Below the pieces are notes generated by a model that searched no databases, was not told the origin of the DNA, and saw only the letters and a program-made list of their open reading frames with translations. A stretch of DNA of 64,000 nucleotides. Origin: Acidobacteriota bacterium. GTDB taxonomy: Bacteria; Acidobacteriota; Vicinamibacteria; Vicinamibacterales; 2-12-FULL-66-21. The position numbers were made by a program, and so were the translations under genes. Of this stretch, positions 37,339 through 46,998 are shown piece after piece (positions within the stretch are counted from its first letter, which is position 1; each line of letters begins with the position of its first letter). The stretch spans positions 256,564-320,563 of the forward strand of contig QHWT01000055.1 of the NCBI GenBank assembly GCA_003222675.1. Direction: 5' to 3'.

Positions 37339-37492
37339 CTGATTTGTGACGGACTGTAGCACGAGCGCGCCCTCGCCCGCTGACGCTGGCGAGTTACAGC
37401 GAGGCAGCTTTGCGGAGGATAGGACAATGCGCGGGTCGGGAGTCCGCGGGAGGTGCCCTGAGCCCTGAGCCGTGAGCCAGTACAATCATCGT

Positions 37493-37909
37493 GTGTTCAC
37501 CGCGGGCAGCGTCCTGGACGGGCGTTACGAAATCATCGAGCCGATTGCGGAAGGGGGGATGGGGGCAGTCTATCGAGCCCGCCGGACCCTGCCCGGTGAC
37601 GAAGTGGCCATCAAGGTCATGCGCGCGGATGTTGCCGCCGATCCTTCGTTGAAAGCCTTCGCGAGGCGAGCGGATGTCTTCACGATGGGCGTGCTCGCCT
37701 ACGAGATGGCAACCGCGTGTCTTCCATAGGACGGCGCATCGATGCCGGCGCTGCTCGGCGCGATGCTGCGCGGAAGGCCGACGGATCCGCGCGATCGCCA
37801 GGAAACACTCCCCGACGCCGCGGCCAGCGCGATCGTGAAGGCGCTCTCGCCAGAGCCCGACGATCGTTTTGCGACGGCGCGCGACTTCGGCGCCGCGCTG
37901 CTCGGCTGA
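37493..37909 (+). pseudogene. Ser/Thr kinase remnant with the catalytic core deleted and an amber stop
   Basis: The frame starts like a PknB-type kinase (MFTAGSVLDGRYEIIEPIAEGGMGAVYRA, VAIKVMRADV) and at about 37660 jumps in frame from DPSLKAFARR to ADVFTMGVLAYEMAT, the helix F region. About 130 residues, with the HRD, DFG and activation segment, are missing. TAG at 37727-37729 then stands where LPY-DGAS is expected, and the frame continues to the normal end (LSPEPDDRFATARDFGAALLG, TGA 37907-37909). TACAAT at 37481-37486 may be the old -10 box, with a leaderless GTG. Confidence 0.85.
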
Positions 37910-37935
37910 GCGGCACGTGGTACGTGAGAACCCCT

Positions 37936-37963
37936 CGACCAACAACCGTCAACCAACAACCAG
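37936..37963. repeat. ACCAACAACC word repeat at the prolyl oligopeptidase gene end
   Basis: Two to three copies of ACCAACAACC. On the minus strand GTTGTTGGTTGA inside it supplies the last codons and the stop of the peptidase gene at 37949. Confidence 0.65.
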
Positions 37964-40031
37964 ATCGAGAAACCTGAGGATGTCCGCGTCTTCCTCTATC
38001 AGCTTCCTCACCGATTTCCCGGCGCCGTGCCCGGCCTTCGTCTCCACGCGGATCAGGTAAGGCCCCCCCGATCCCGCCGCCTGCAGGCGCGCGACGAGCT
38101 TCTTCGCCATTCCCGGCGCGACGCGATCGTCGGTGTCGGCGGTCATCACGAGCGTCGGCGGATAGCGCACCGCATCACGGAGGTTGTGATACGGCGAATA
38201 GCCGTGCAGGTAGCGGAACTGGTCGGGGTCGTCGGGGGACCCATACTCCGGAATCCAGAAGCGTCCGACCGTGAAGAGGTGATAGCGAAGCATGTCAGCG
38301 ACCGGCACGCGACAGATTACGGCGCCGAAGAGATCCGGCCGCTGCACCATGACCGCGCCGACGAGGAGTCCGCCGTTGCTTCCGCCTTCGATCGCGAGGC
38401 GTGCCGGCCGCGTGTAACCTTCGCCGATCAGATACTCGGCGGCCGCGATGAAGTCGTCGAACACATTCTGCTTGCGCTCCAGCATCCCCGCGCGATGCCA
38501 CGCTTCGCCGTACTCGCCGCCACCGCGAAGGTTCGCGAGCGCGAACACACCGCCGCGGTCCAGCCATTCGAACAGCGCCGGGTCGTAGGCAGGCGTGCGG
38601 TTGATGTTGAACCCGCCGTAACCGCTCAGGAGCAGGGGACGATCGCTGTCGCGCGCAAGGCCCTTGCGGTGTACCAGGAACATCGACACGGGCGTGCCGT
38701 CGCGTGAGGGATACCAGACTTGGTTCGTAATGTAATCTTCCACCTGAAGGTTGAAGCCACGGGAATCGGTGAGGATGTTTCTTCCGCTCGTCTCCTCGTC
38801 CTCGTGGCTTCCGCCTTCCGCCTTCGCGCGAAACGCTTCAAGGATATGGCCTGGCTGCCCGTCCGCAAGCCGATAGCTCACCGGCGGCGTCGTGAACGAG
38901 ACGAACGTGAACAGCACTTCGTCTGCGTCCGGTTCTGCGTCGAGAGTCGTAATGGATCCGATCTCCGGTAACGGGATCGCGCTGGCAGGCTCGCCGTTCA
39001 GACCGAACATCCGCAACTGGTCGCTCGCGTTGTGCAGATACGCCGCGACCAGGCGATCGCGCGTCATCACCGCGGCCGACAGCCGGTCCGCTGATTCCGG
39101 CACGATCATGTGTACGGCCGGCGGGGAAACCCCCATTTCGACCGCAATGATGCGACCGAGCGGCGCGTTCTTCGTTGTCCTGAAGAACAACCGATCGCCG
39201 GCAGCCGGTGAAGAGCGGTCGCGGACGCTCGTCTCCTGAGCCGCGATCGATGACGTGCACCTCGCTGTCGTCGCTGGCGCCTCGCTGCGCGGTGACGACA
39301 ACGAAGCGGCCATCGCAGCTGATGTCGACGAGCGGCACGATCTCCTTCTCGTCGGGCCTGTCGAACACCAGGTGATCGTGCTGCTGCAGATCGCCCAGCC
39401 GATGAAAATAGATTCGCCCGTAGTACTGCTCGTCTTCGACGGGCACGGACCCGGGTTCCGGAAATCGCAGGTAATAGAGGCCGCTGTTGTCGGCCAGCCA
39501 CGCGAGGCTGGCGAATTTGACCCAATCGAGCCGGTCGGGACGATCGATCGTCGACTGCGTCTCACGAACGTGTATGGTCTGACGGTCGCTGCCCCCGCCC
39601 GACAGCGCGTAGGCGACGAGCGAGCCGTCATTCGACGGAAACCACGCCGTCAGCGCGATCGTACCGTCCGCGCTGAGCGCATTCGGATCCAGCAGCACGC
39701 GCGGCGGCGCCCCGAGCCCGTCCTGCACGAACAGGACGGCCTGGTTCTGGAGACCCGTGTTGTGGGTGAAGAAATATCGCGCGCCGCGCCGCCGCGCGCC
39801 CACCGTCCGCGGATAGTTGAAATGTCCGGTGAGCCGCTGCACGAGCGCTTCGCGAACCGGCCCGTCGAGCGCCGCGCGAGTGAGCGCGTTCTGCGCCTCG
39901 ACCCATGCCTGCGTTTCGGCGCTTTCAGCATCCTCCAGCCATCGATAGGGATCGGCGACACGGACACCGTGCAGCACGTCGACGAGATCTGACGCGCGGC
40001 TCACCGGATACCTGAACGAGCGATCTGTCAC
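37949..40031 (-). pseudogene. Prolyl oligopeptidase (S9A) with frameshift and repeat insertion
   Basis: A cytoplasmic prolyl endopeptidase of about 690 residues if restored. The N-terminal part (DVLHGVRVADPYRWLED) and propeller are in one frame to RPLFTG; near 39200-39210 the reading moves to another frame at AAGDRLFFRTTKNAPLGRI, with a short propeller strand missing. The catalytic domain keeps Ser in GGSNGGL, Asp in DTDDRV and His in AGHGAGK. Between blades and hydrolase an insert FRAKAEGGSHEDEE...SRGFNL is encoded by two palindromic elements (38737-38830). The GTG at 40031 follows AGGGGA. Confidence 0.83.
38737..38830. repeat. Composite palindromic element inside the prolyl oligopeptidase frame
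   Basis: A degenerate copy (38737-38761) and an inverted, expanded copy (38803-38830) of the TTCCGCC/GGCGGAA element flank about 40 bases. On the coding strand they read FRAKAEGGSHE and SRGFNLQVED. Confidence 0.7.
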
Positions 40032-40055
40032 GAAGTCCCCTGTGGCGTCACCTAC

Positions 40056-40061
40056 TATAAT
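40056..40061 (+). promoter_or_regulatory. Consensus -10 box TATAAT before a leaderless ATG
   Basis: TATAAT ends 8 bases before the ATG at 40070 with no ribosome site. No clear -35 box is present. The divergent peptidase gene starts at 40031. Confidence 0.5.
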
Positions 40062-40069
40062 CGCCGGAT

Positions 40070-40776
40070 ATGACACGCTATTTCGCGGTTCTGGTGGCCG
40101 TGCTGATCGTTCCGGTCGCGGCCGCGCAACCACCGCTCTTCACCACATCGCTGCCGAAGGAGGAGTTTGCCGCCCGCCGCGCGAAGGTGCTGCAGCGGAT
40201 TGGTGACGGCGTGGCCGTGATCCAGGGCGCCGCCGAAACCTCTTCTTACGAAAAATTCCGCCAGAGCAACCAGTGCTATTACCTCACCGGCGTCGAGACA
40301 CCGCGCGCCATTCTCGTGATCGACGGCCGCGCGAAATCATCGAGGCTGTACTTGATGCCGACGAATCCGCAGATGGAACACTCGGAGGGGCCGCTGCTCG
40401 GTCCCGGCGCGCAGGCGAAGAGTTGACCGGCATCGACCACGTGCTGCCGCGGGACGAATTCGCGAAGCTCGTACCGTCGCTGGCCGATCGAATCGTCTAC
40501 ACGACCTTCCGCGGTGAGACGGCTGGCGCGGGAACGCCGGATCGCGAAGCCTCGCACGCGCTGGCGCGGCTGGCGGATCCGTGGGACCAGCAGGCCTCGC
40601 GCGAAGAGTGGTTCATGTCGCGCGTACGCGAGAAGGCAGCCGGGATCACGGAGACCGGCTACGAAAACATGTCGGCGTTCGTGCCGGTCGAGCCCGATGC
40701 CATCGTGAAGCTGATGGCGGAGCCGGGCATCGCGCAGGCGATGCGCAAGGCGCTTTCGACGTCGATGTCGCGGTAG
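40070..40776 (+). pseudogene. Xaa-Pro aminopeptidase (M24B) remnant: frameshift and lost catalytic domain
   Basis: It starts as a secreted aminopeptidase P with a signal peptide (MTRYFAVLVAVLIVPVAAA) and the creatinase N-domain ([28 protein letters not shown]). One base is missing near 40418-40421, so [14 protein letters not shown] continues in another frame. At about 40635-40645 the sequence passes from [13 protein letters not shown] to [20 protein letters not shown], the extreme C-terminus; the whole pita-bread metal-binding domain, some 230 residues, is absent. It ends TAG 40774-40776. It cannot be an active peptidase. Confidence 0.85.
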
Positions 40777-40781
40777 CCGGC

Positions 40782-42866
40782 GTGAAACGTCACCCGCTGC
40801 CGATCTTTCTCGCGGCGGTCTTTGCCGTGAAGCTCCTGGTGCTGCTGCAGCTGCGGGATCATCCGCTCCTGCAGGCGAATGCCGGCCTCGATACGACCGT
40901 TTACACGACTCTCGCGTCGAAGGTCCTCGCCGGCAACACGTCGCTCGCGCCCGGCCTGTACTTCGTCTCGCCGCTTTACATCTATTTCCTCGCTGCGGTG
41001 CTCACGATGTCCGATTCGCTGGCGTCCGCGCGACTCGTCCAGATCGCCCTGGGCACCGCTGCGGTCTGGCTGATCTTCGTCGGCGCCCGCGCATGGTTCG
41101 GCGAGCGCGCGGCGTGGAGCGCCGCAGTACTGGCCGGTCTTACAGGTCTATTTACGTTTCACGAGGTATTGGTCCTGCAGGCGGCGCTCGATCCATTTCT
41201 CACAGCTGCCGCGCTCACGACGCTTGCGCTTGCGCTTACAGCACCTCGCGCGCCGCTCTGGTTCGCGCTGTCGGGCGTTGCGTTCGGCATCCAGACGCTC
41301 AATCGGCCGAACGTGCTGATCCCGTGCCTCGTCATGATTGCGATGCTGGCGATCGCGCGCCGCTGGCGTTCGACGGTCTTCATGGCCGCCGGACTTGCGA
41401 TCGCGGTCTCGCCGATGATCGTCCGCAACGTCGTGGTCGCCGGCGACTGGTCCCCGGGCTCGTCGCACGGCGGGTTGAATTTCTACATCGGCAACAACGC
41501 CGAAGCGAACGGCACTTATCACGTCGTCCCGGGGATCACACCAAACATCGTGGGGCAGCAGCAGGACGCTCGGCGGGTTGCAGAGGCCTCGGTCGGGCGT
41601 GCGCTGGATGATGCGGGTGTATCCGCGTACTTCTACGGACTTGGCTGGGCCTGGATTCGGCTTCACCCGAAGGACGCGCTCGCGCTGTTTGCGCGCAAGC
41701 TGGCCTACACCTTCAGCAGTGCTTCCATCACCCTGAACTACAGCTATCCGTTCTACGCCCACGACGCGGGGACGCTGCTTGCAGTGCTCTTTGTCGGCCC
41801 GTGGCTGCTGATCCCGGTCGGTCTCGTCGGCGTGGCCATCGGCATGCCGGCCGATCGCCGCTTCGAGTATCTCGTGTGGGCGTCGTTTCTTCCCGTCTAC
41901 GCGGTCGCCGTCGCGATCTTCTTCGTCACGGAGCGCTATCGCCTGCCGATGCTCGTGCCGCTCTGCATGGGATCGGGTGCGGCGATTGATGCGATCTTCC
42001 GCCTGAAGGCGGAAGCCACCCGGTTTCAGCCGAACGTCTACGGTCTCATCGCCATCATTCCGCTCGCCGTCCTCGTCAACTGGCCCCTGCACCTGGACGA
42101 TGGCAGAGCGGAAGAGCGGACGCGGATGGCGGAAGCGATGGTCGCCGGGGACAAGTACGACGAGGCTGAAGAGTGGGTGCACAGAGCGGAGCGGGACCAC
42201 CCGTCGCCGGGCGTGCTGCATTTCCGGGTTGCGCGCCTTTACATTCTCCATCGGCAGCCGGAGCGGGCGATCGAGCACCTGAAGATATCGATGCAGATCG
42301 ACCCGAATCAGCCCGAGGTCGATTACGCGTATGGACAGGCGCTCGTCGATGCCGGCCGCTCAGCGGAAGCGATTCCGCACTTGAGGAACGCGTTGAGGGC
42401 GGGAGTGCGCGTGGATCTCGCAGGCTACGACCTGGCGCGTGCGCTCGCGGCCACGGGCAATCGCGCCGGCGCGCTGCAGATCCTGCAGACAATCAAGCCC
42501 GAAAACCCGCGCGATGCGGACAGCTGGGACGCGCTCGGGCAGCTCGCGATGCAGCTCGAGTCGCCGTCGCTCGCGGCCGCGTTTTTCAATCAGGCCATTA
42601 TCGCGGCGCCGAACGCTGCGAAGCCGCTGCAGGACCTGGGGCTCGCGCTTGCGATGATGGGACGCTACCCCGAGGCGATCCTGAATCTGGAGCGTGCCGT
42701 GCTGCTGGATCCAGCCGATCCCGGCGGCCAGTTGAATCTCGCAGTGGCCTACGCGGAGGCGGGACGCATCGCCGACGCCCGCGCGCGCGCGCAGGAAGCG
42801 CTGCGCCTCAAGCCCGATTACGCCAAAGCGCGCCAGTTCCTCGCAGCGCTGCCACGGGGAAAATAG
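40782..42866 (+). CDS. Glycosyltransferase family 39-like membrane protein with C-terminal TPR
   Basis: A 694-residue protein. About eleven membrane helices follow a GT-C pattern: an early acidic loop (NAGLDTTVYTTLASKVLAGN), a pair of helices, and FYIGNNAEANGTYHVVPG in a long loop. After the last helix (LIAIIPLAVLVNWPLHLDD) come about six TPR units (AMVAGDKYDEAEEWVHRAE ... LNLERAVLLDPADPGGQLNLAVAYAEAG). It may transfer sugar from a polyprenyl donor to a protein or lipid. FRLKAEAT at about residues 406-413 is encoded by a palindromic repeat between two helices. The GTG at 40782 lies 5 bases after the previous stop. Confidence 0.85.
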   Translation: MKRHPLPIFLAAVFAVKLLVLLQLRDHPLLQANAGLDTTVYTTLASKVLAGNTSLAPGLYFVSPLYIYFLAAVLTMSDSLASARLVQIALGTAAVWLIFVGARAWFGERAAWSAAVLAGLTGLFTFHEVLVLQAALDPFLTAAALTTLALALTAPRAPLWFALSGVAFGIQTLNRPNVLIPCLVMIAMLAIARRWRSTVFMAAGLAIAVSPMIVRNVVVAGDWSPGSSHGGLNFYIGNNAEANGTYHVVPGITPNIVGQQQDARRVAEASVGRALDDAGVSAYFYGLGWAWIRLHPKDALALFARKLAYTFSSASITLNYSYPFYAHDAGTLLAVLFVGPWLLIPVGLVGVAIGMPADRRFEYLVWASFLPVYAVAVAIFFVTERYRLPMLVPLCMGSGAAIDAIFRLKAEATRFQPNVYGLIAIIPLAVLVNWPLHLDDGRAEERTRMAEAMVAGDKYDEAEEWVHRAERDHPSPGVLHFRVARLYILHRQPERAIEHLKISMQIDPNQPEVDYAYGQALVDAGRSAEAIPHLRNALRAGVRVDLAGYDLARALAATGNRAGALQILQTIKPENPRDADSWDALGQLAMQLESPSLAAAFFNQAIIAAPNAAKPLQDLGLALAMMGRYPEAILNLERAVLLDPADPGGQLNLAVAYAEAGRIADARARAQEALRLKPDYAKARQFLAALPRGK
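41995..42024. repeat. Palindromic element CTTCCGCCT-GA-AGGCGGAAG in the GT39-TPR gene
   Basis: A perfect palindrome followed by CCAC, in frame, encoding IFRLKAEATR in a loop between membrane helices. Same element as at 21245, 38803 and 52192. Confidence 0.85.
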
Positions 42867-42870
42867 GGCG

Positions 42871-45621
42871 TTAGAAATCCACCACGACCGTCAGATACAG
42901 CCGGCGCGCCGACGCCCAGGTATTCGCCGTGCCGAACAGTGCATTGGGGATCGTCGTGGGCTGCTTGGAGGTGAAGTAGTCGGTCGCGCAGCCATAGCCG
43001 GTCCCGCAGAACGCGAACTCCGATGCGGCCGGACGGACGCGGCCATCGTTGAACTTCGTCGTGTCGACCGAGATCGCCGTCTGCGTGTCGAACAGGTTCA
43101 GCACGCGCGCCTCGATGCGGGCGGAGCGGGTGCCGAACGGCACTCGGTACGAGGCCAGCAGGTCCACGTTCGTCCAGAAGTCGTTGCGGTTCGCACCGGC
43201 CGGCTCGAGATAACGACGGAAGCCGTTGTCCCAGTCGCGGCCGCGCGCCGACCAGGGGGTGCCGCTCTGCGCGCGAACGTATCCGCCGAGCGTCAGCTGA
43301 TCCATCGGCATGTACGATCCGAACAGCTTCAGCACGTGCGGGCGATCCTGACCGAGCGGCCCGTCGCGGAACCGGTCCTGGACGAACTCGCCCGGGCCAT
43401 CCTGGATCGCCGACGACGTGTTGAACACCGCGACCGTGGAGTAGTCGAGATCGAAGTTGCCTTCGAGCCGGCTCCAGGAGTAGCTCGCCGTCATGCTCCA
43501 GTGGTTCGCGAGACGCCGGTTCAACTCGATCGTCGCTGCCTTGTAGATGCGATCGGCATCCGGCAGCTGCGAGGCATGAAACGGTCCCGTCGCGGGCAGC
43601 GACGCCGGGACGTCCTCGATGAAGTTGTTCGAATTGCGGTAATCGAAGAAGGCGTCGACCGTCCATCCGGTGATGATCGGCGTGGAGTACCCCAGCAGCA
43701 CTTCATCCATGTAGGTCGGTTTGATGCCCGGATCGATCGTCTTGCCCGTGGTGTTCGCGTTCGGCAGATCGGAGATGAGCGCGCCGGTGGTGCGGTTGAA
43801 CAGCGCGATGTTCGTGAAGAGACGCTGCGGCGCGAGCGAGCGCGCGCTGCTCTTCTGATCCATCGCGTAATAGCGCCCGTAGTTCGCGTAGATCTTGTCG
43901 CCGCCGCCCTTCCGCAGGTTGTAGTTCACGCCGACGCGCGGCTGCACCTCATCGCCGAACCCGAACGTGAGGAACGTGTTCCGGCTTGACAGCTTCTGCG
44001 CGAACTCGTCGCGATTGAGCAGGACGCCCGCGTTCAGCACCAGCCGTGAACCGATCGTGATGTCGTCCTGCAGGAACAGGCTGTAGGTCCGGCCCGGCGA
44101 AATCTGCGCCGGCTGCAGCGGGTAATACACCGCCTGGATCTGCGTGCCGTTCTGCACGAAACTCAGCGTTCCCCAGCCGTTCGCGTTGCGCGTGAGGTTC
44201 TCCTCGCCGATCTCGTAGCCAAAGCCGGCCTTCATCTGGTGGCCAGTCTTGCCGGTCTCGAAGAATCTCGTATACGTGCCGCGGATTTCGTCGCGCCGGT
44301 AGTTGGCGATGTTGTCCTTCAGGCTTGCGCCGCCGCGGTTCACGGCCACAGTGCCGGAGTTGTCGCTGAACAAGCCCATCGCCGCAAGGTTGTTGACGTC
44401 GAATGCCGGTCTCAAGTCGAACACGGTCCGCGCGGTGGTGTTCGAGTTTTCCTCGCTGTGCAGGTACTTGACGTCGATGACGCTGCGTGACGCGGGGAAC
44501 CAATCCCAGACCACGGTGGCGACCTTGTTGTCGCCTTTGGTGTCCGTCGCGGTTTCGGGGGTATCGTTCGTGCCGACGCCGCAGAGGGTGCACTTGTTCG
44601 GCCGATAGCGGAAGCTGGCATTGACGAACATCTGGTTGTTCGGCTGCAGGGTCCCCTTGGCGAAGATTTCGCGCTGCGTCTCTTTCTGGTCGGGCACGCG
44701 TCCGAGATTGTTCTGACGATCGGTCGTGTTCTGGGTGATCGTCATCCCCGACGCGTACCAGAACGCGCGGTTCTGAATGATCGGGCCGCCCACACTGAAC
44801 GCGCCGACGTAACGGTCGACGGAGCTCGGTACCTTCGTAACCTGATTGTTGATCAGCGACTTCTGGTCGTTGACGAACGACTGAGGCCTGAGTTCGATAC
44901 GACCGATGCCGCGGATGTCGTTCGTGCCCGACTTCGTCACCGCGTTGGTGACGAAGCCGATCGCGCGACCGAACTCCGCCGTGACGGCGCCGCGTTTCAC
45001 GTTGAACTCGGCGATGTCGAGCTCGTTTACCTCCGAGCTCAGATATCCAAAACCGGGGTTCGTGATGTCCACGCCGTCCAGCAGGTACTTGTTGTCCTGG
45101 CGGCTGCCGCCGCCATTCGGCGCAAAGCTGTTGTTCTCCGCGACGCCGGGGATCAATTGGAACAGACCCGCGTAGCTCCTCTGCAGCGGCAGATTCGCGA
45201 TCTGCTCCGCCTGGTAATTGAAATTGACCTCGGTGGATTTCAGATCGACCGCAGGCGTGGCGGCGCTGATGGTCACCTCTTCCCTGACCTGCACGCCAAG
45301 CACGAGCTCGACTTGCGTATCCTTGTCCACCTGGATTTCGACCGGTCGCGTGCTCTTGCCGACGCCCGACTTCTCCACTTCAATGGTGTACTTGCCGGGA
45401 AGCAGCAGCGGAATGTTGTACACGCCGTTGTCGTCCGTCTTCACCGACCGACCGGCGGGCATCCGCTCACCGGCAATCTTAACGATGGCATCCGCGACAG
45501 GGTTGCCATTCTGATCGAATACGGCACCTGACACCGACCCGGTGTCTGCCGCCAGCGCGCGCGCGGCGAGCCCGATAGACAGGGCGATCGCCATCACAAG
45601 CGGCCGTCTCAACGCACTCAT
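42871..45621 (-). CDS. TonB-dependent outer-membrane receptor, Oar-like, with carboxypeptidase-regulatory N-domain
   Basis: A 916-residue receptor. It has a signal peptide (MSALRRPLVMAIALSIGLAARALA) and an Ig-like regulatory domain (about 25-110, GSVSGAVFDQNGNPVADAIVKI ... YNIPLLLPGKYTIEVE). The plug domain has QRSYAGLFQLIPGVAENN, NKYLLDGVDITNP and GFVTNAVTKSGTN. A large beta-barrel ends in Phe (LYLTVVVDF). This architecture is abundant in Acidobacteriota. The substrate is unknown, perhaps a glycan or peptide. Start by GGGAGGGTGGAATG; a 4-base gap separates it from the convergent GT39 gene. Appears intact. Confidence 0.94.
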   Translation of the reverse strand: MSALRRPLVMAIALSIGLAARALAADTGSVSGAVFDQNGNPVADAIVKIAGERMPAGRSVKTDDNGVYNIPLLLPGKYTIEVEKSGVGKSTRPVEIQVDKDTQVELVLGVQVREEVTISAATPAVDLKSTEVNFNYQAEQIANLPLQRSYAGLFQLIPGVAENNSFAPNGGGSRQDNKYLLDGVDITNPGFGYLSSEVNELDIAEFNVKRGAVTAEFGRAIGFVTNAVTKSGTNDIRGIGRIELRPQSFVNDQKSLINNQVTKVPSSVDRYVGAFSVGGPIIQNRAFWYASGMTITQNTTDRQNNLGRVPDQKETQREIFAKGTLQPNNQMFVNASFRYRPNKCTLCGVGTNDTPETATDTKGDNKVATVVWDWFPASRSVIDVKYLHSEENSNTTARTVFDLRPAFDVNNLAAMGLFSDNSGTVAVNRGGASLKDNIANYRRDEIRGTYTRFFETGKTGHQMKAGFGYEIGEENLTRNANGWGTLSFVQNGTQIQAVYYPLQPAQISPGRTYSLFLQDDITIGSRLVLNAGVLLNRDEFAQKLSSRNTFLTFGFGDEVQPRVGVNYNLRKGGGDKIYANYGRYYAMDQKSSARSLAPQRLFTNIALFNRTTGALISDLPNANTTGKTIDPGIKPTYMDEVLLGYSTPIITGWTVDAFFDYRNSNNFIEDVPASLPATGPFHASQLPDADRIYKAATIELNRRLANHWSMTASYSWSRLEGNFDLDYSTVAVFNTSSAIQDGPGEFVQDRFRDGPLGQDRPHVLKLFGSYMPMDQLTLGGYVRAQSGTPWSARGRDWDNGFRRYLEPAGANRNDFWTNVDLLASYRVPFGTRSARIEARVLNLFDTQTAISVDTTKFNDGRVRPAASEFAFCGTGYGCATDYFTSKQPTTIPNALFGTANTWASARRLYLTVVVDF

Positions 45622-45734
45622 TCCACCCTCCCTGAAGCCCTCACACTTGCCGCAATGATTTGGCGATCGTAGCACGCTGGCGATCGCGAGAGGGTTCCAC
45701 AGGTTCCCGTCGTTCCAGGGTTCCACGGGTTCTG

Positions 45735-45935
45735 GTTCCCTAGGTTCCGCTCGGTTCTCGGTTCTCGGTTCTCGGTTCTCGGTTCTCAGTTCTCAGTTCT
45801 AATTCTCGGTTCCCGGTTCCCGGTTTCGGAACCTTGAACTTGGAACTGCTGAACTCTGAGAACCCGGAACCTTGAGAACCGGAACCTTGGGAACCAGAAC
45901 CTTGAGAACCTGAGGAACCCGGGAACCCTGGAACC
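45735..45935. repeat. Inverted word repeat (GGTTCTC arm, GAGAACC arm)
   Basis: The left arm carries five to six near-perfect heptamers GGTTCTC, drifting to GGTTCCC; the right arm carries AGAACC/GGAACCTT words of 9-11 bases. The arms are reverse complements and could fold into a hairpin of roughly 200 bases. It fills most of the 343-base space between the receptor and glucokinase genes; the remaining part near 45622-45734 shows nothing else. Confidence 0.85.
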
Positions 45936-45964
45936 CTCTCTTGTGCGTGTCTTGTGCGTGCCCC

Positions 45965-46987
45965 TCACGCCTCTCCATTCGCATGAACGGCAGCACCGAG
46001 CAGACCCGCCTCGTCATTCAGGATGACGGCCACGGGAATCGTCGCGACGAAGTCGGCGAGCGGCTCCTTGGATCGGAATGCGTCGAGGAACGCGCCCGCT
46101 TCGATGACCGGCAGGATTTTTGGCGCGATGCCGCCGCCGATATACACACCGGCGGTGGCGACGGTCCGGAGCGCGAGGTTGCCGGCCTCCGCGCCGTAGG
46201 CAGTCACGAACAGATCCAGCGCTTCCACGCATTTCGGGCAGCGGCGTTCCATCGCCGACTGGCTGATCGCCTTCGGCAGGTCGGCCGGATCGTCCACGTG
46301 CTTCACGCCCACGCAGAGCTGCCGCGGCACCTTCGCGGCGGGCGAGATGAACTCGCCGCCGCCGAACGAGCTGTGCGTGAACTGATAGATGTTGACGAGG
46401 CCCGGCCCGGACAGGATGTGCTCGACGCTGACGCGGCCATACTGGCGCGTCAACACCGTGAGCATTTCGATCTCGCGCGGCGTGCGTGCCCCCCAGTCCG
46501 CGTGACCGCCTTCAGACGCACCCGCAATGAAGCGGCCGTCGACGTTGAGGAGCAGCGCTTCGCCGAGTCCGGTGCCAGCGGCGATGACGGCGCCGTTGCC
46601 GGTGGGCTGCGTGACTCCCTGCTGCAGCACGGCGAGCTCATCCCCTTCGAGAACGGGAACCGACGTGGCCATCGCCTCGAGATCGTTCAGGACATGTACA
46701 TGGCGAAGGCCCGCACCCGGGGCAATCTCTGACACGTCGACGAGCCACGGCACGTTGGTCATGCGCGCGACTTGATCGGTCACCGCGCCGGCCACGCCGA
46801 ACGATGCCGCCTCGATGCGCTTCGGGTCGACGTTGTTCGCTTTCAGGAACTCGCGAATCATCGGGACGAGGCCGGCGTAGTCGAGTGTGGTGAATTCCCC
46901 GACCTCGATCGGCGTCGGCCGCTCGGGCGCGCGATTGAAGAGTCCGAGCAGCGTCTTTGTTCCGCCGATGTCTCCGGCCAGCAGCAT
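45965..46987 (-). CDS. glk: Glucokinase
   Basis: A 340-residue hexokinase-fold enzyme that phosphorylates glucose with ATP in the cytoplasm. It has ATP loop AGDIGGTKTLLG, substrate segments SFGVAGAV and LNDLEAMA, the AAGTGLGEAL loop and EGGHADW. The length matches the PF02685 glucokinase family. The ATG at 46987 follows AGGGCGC and opens the phosphate-binding motif directly. The stop lies in a GC-poor stretch beside a word repeat; the upstream side adjoins another (46999-47140). Confidence 0.92.
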   Translation of the reverse strand: MLLAGDIGGTKTLLGLFNRAPERPTPIEVGEFTTLDYAGLVPMIREFLKANNVDPKRIEAASFGVAGAVTDQVARMTNVPWLVDVSEIAPGAGLRHVHVLNDLEAMATSVPVLEGDELAVLQQGVTQPTGNGAVIAAGTGLGEALLLNVDGRFIAGASEGGHADWGARTPREIEMLTVLTRQYGRVSVEHILSGPGLVNIYQFTHSSFGGGEFISPAAKVPRQLCVGVKHVDDPADLPKAISQSAMERRCPKCVEALDLFVTAYGAEAGNLALRTVATAGVYIGGGIAPKILPVIEAGAFLDAFRSKEPLADFVATIPVAVILNDEAGLLGAAVHANGEA

Positions 46988-46998
46988 GCGCCCTATTA

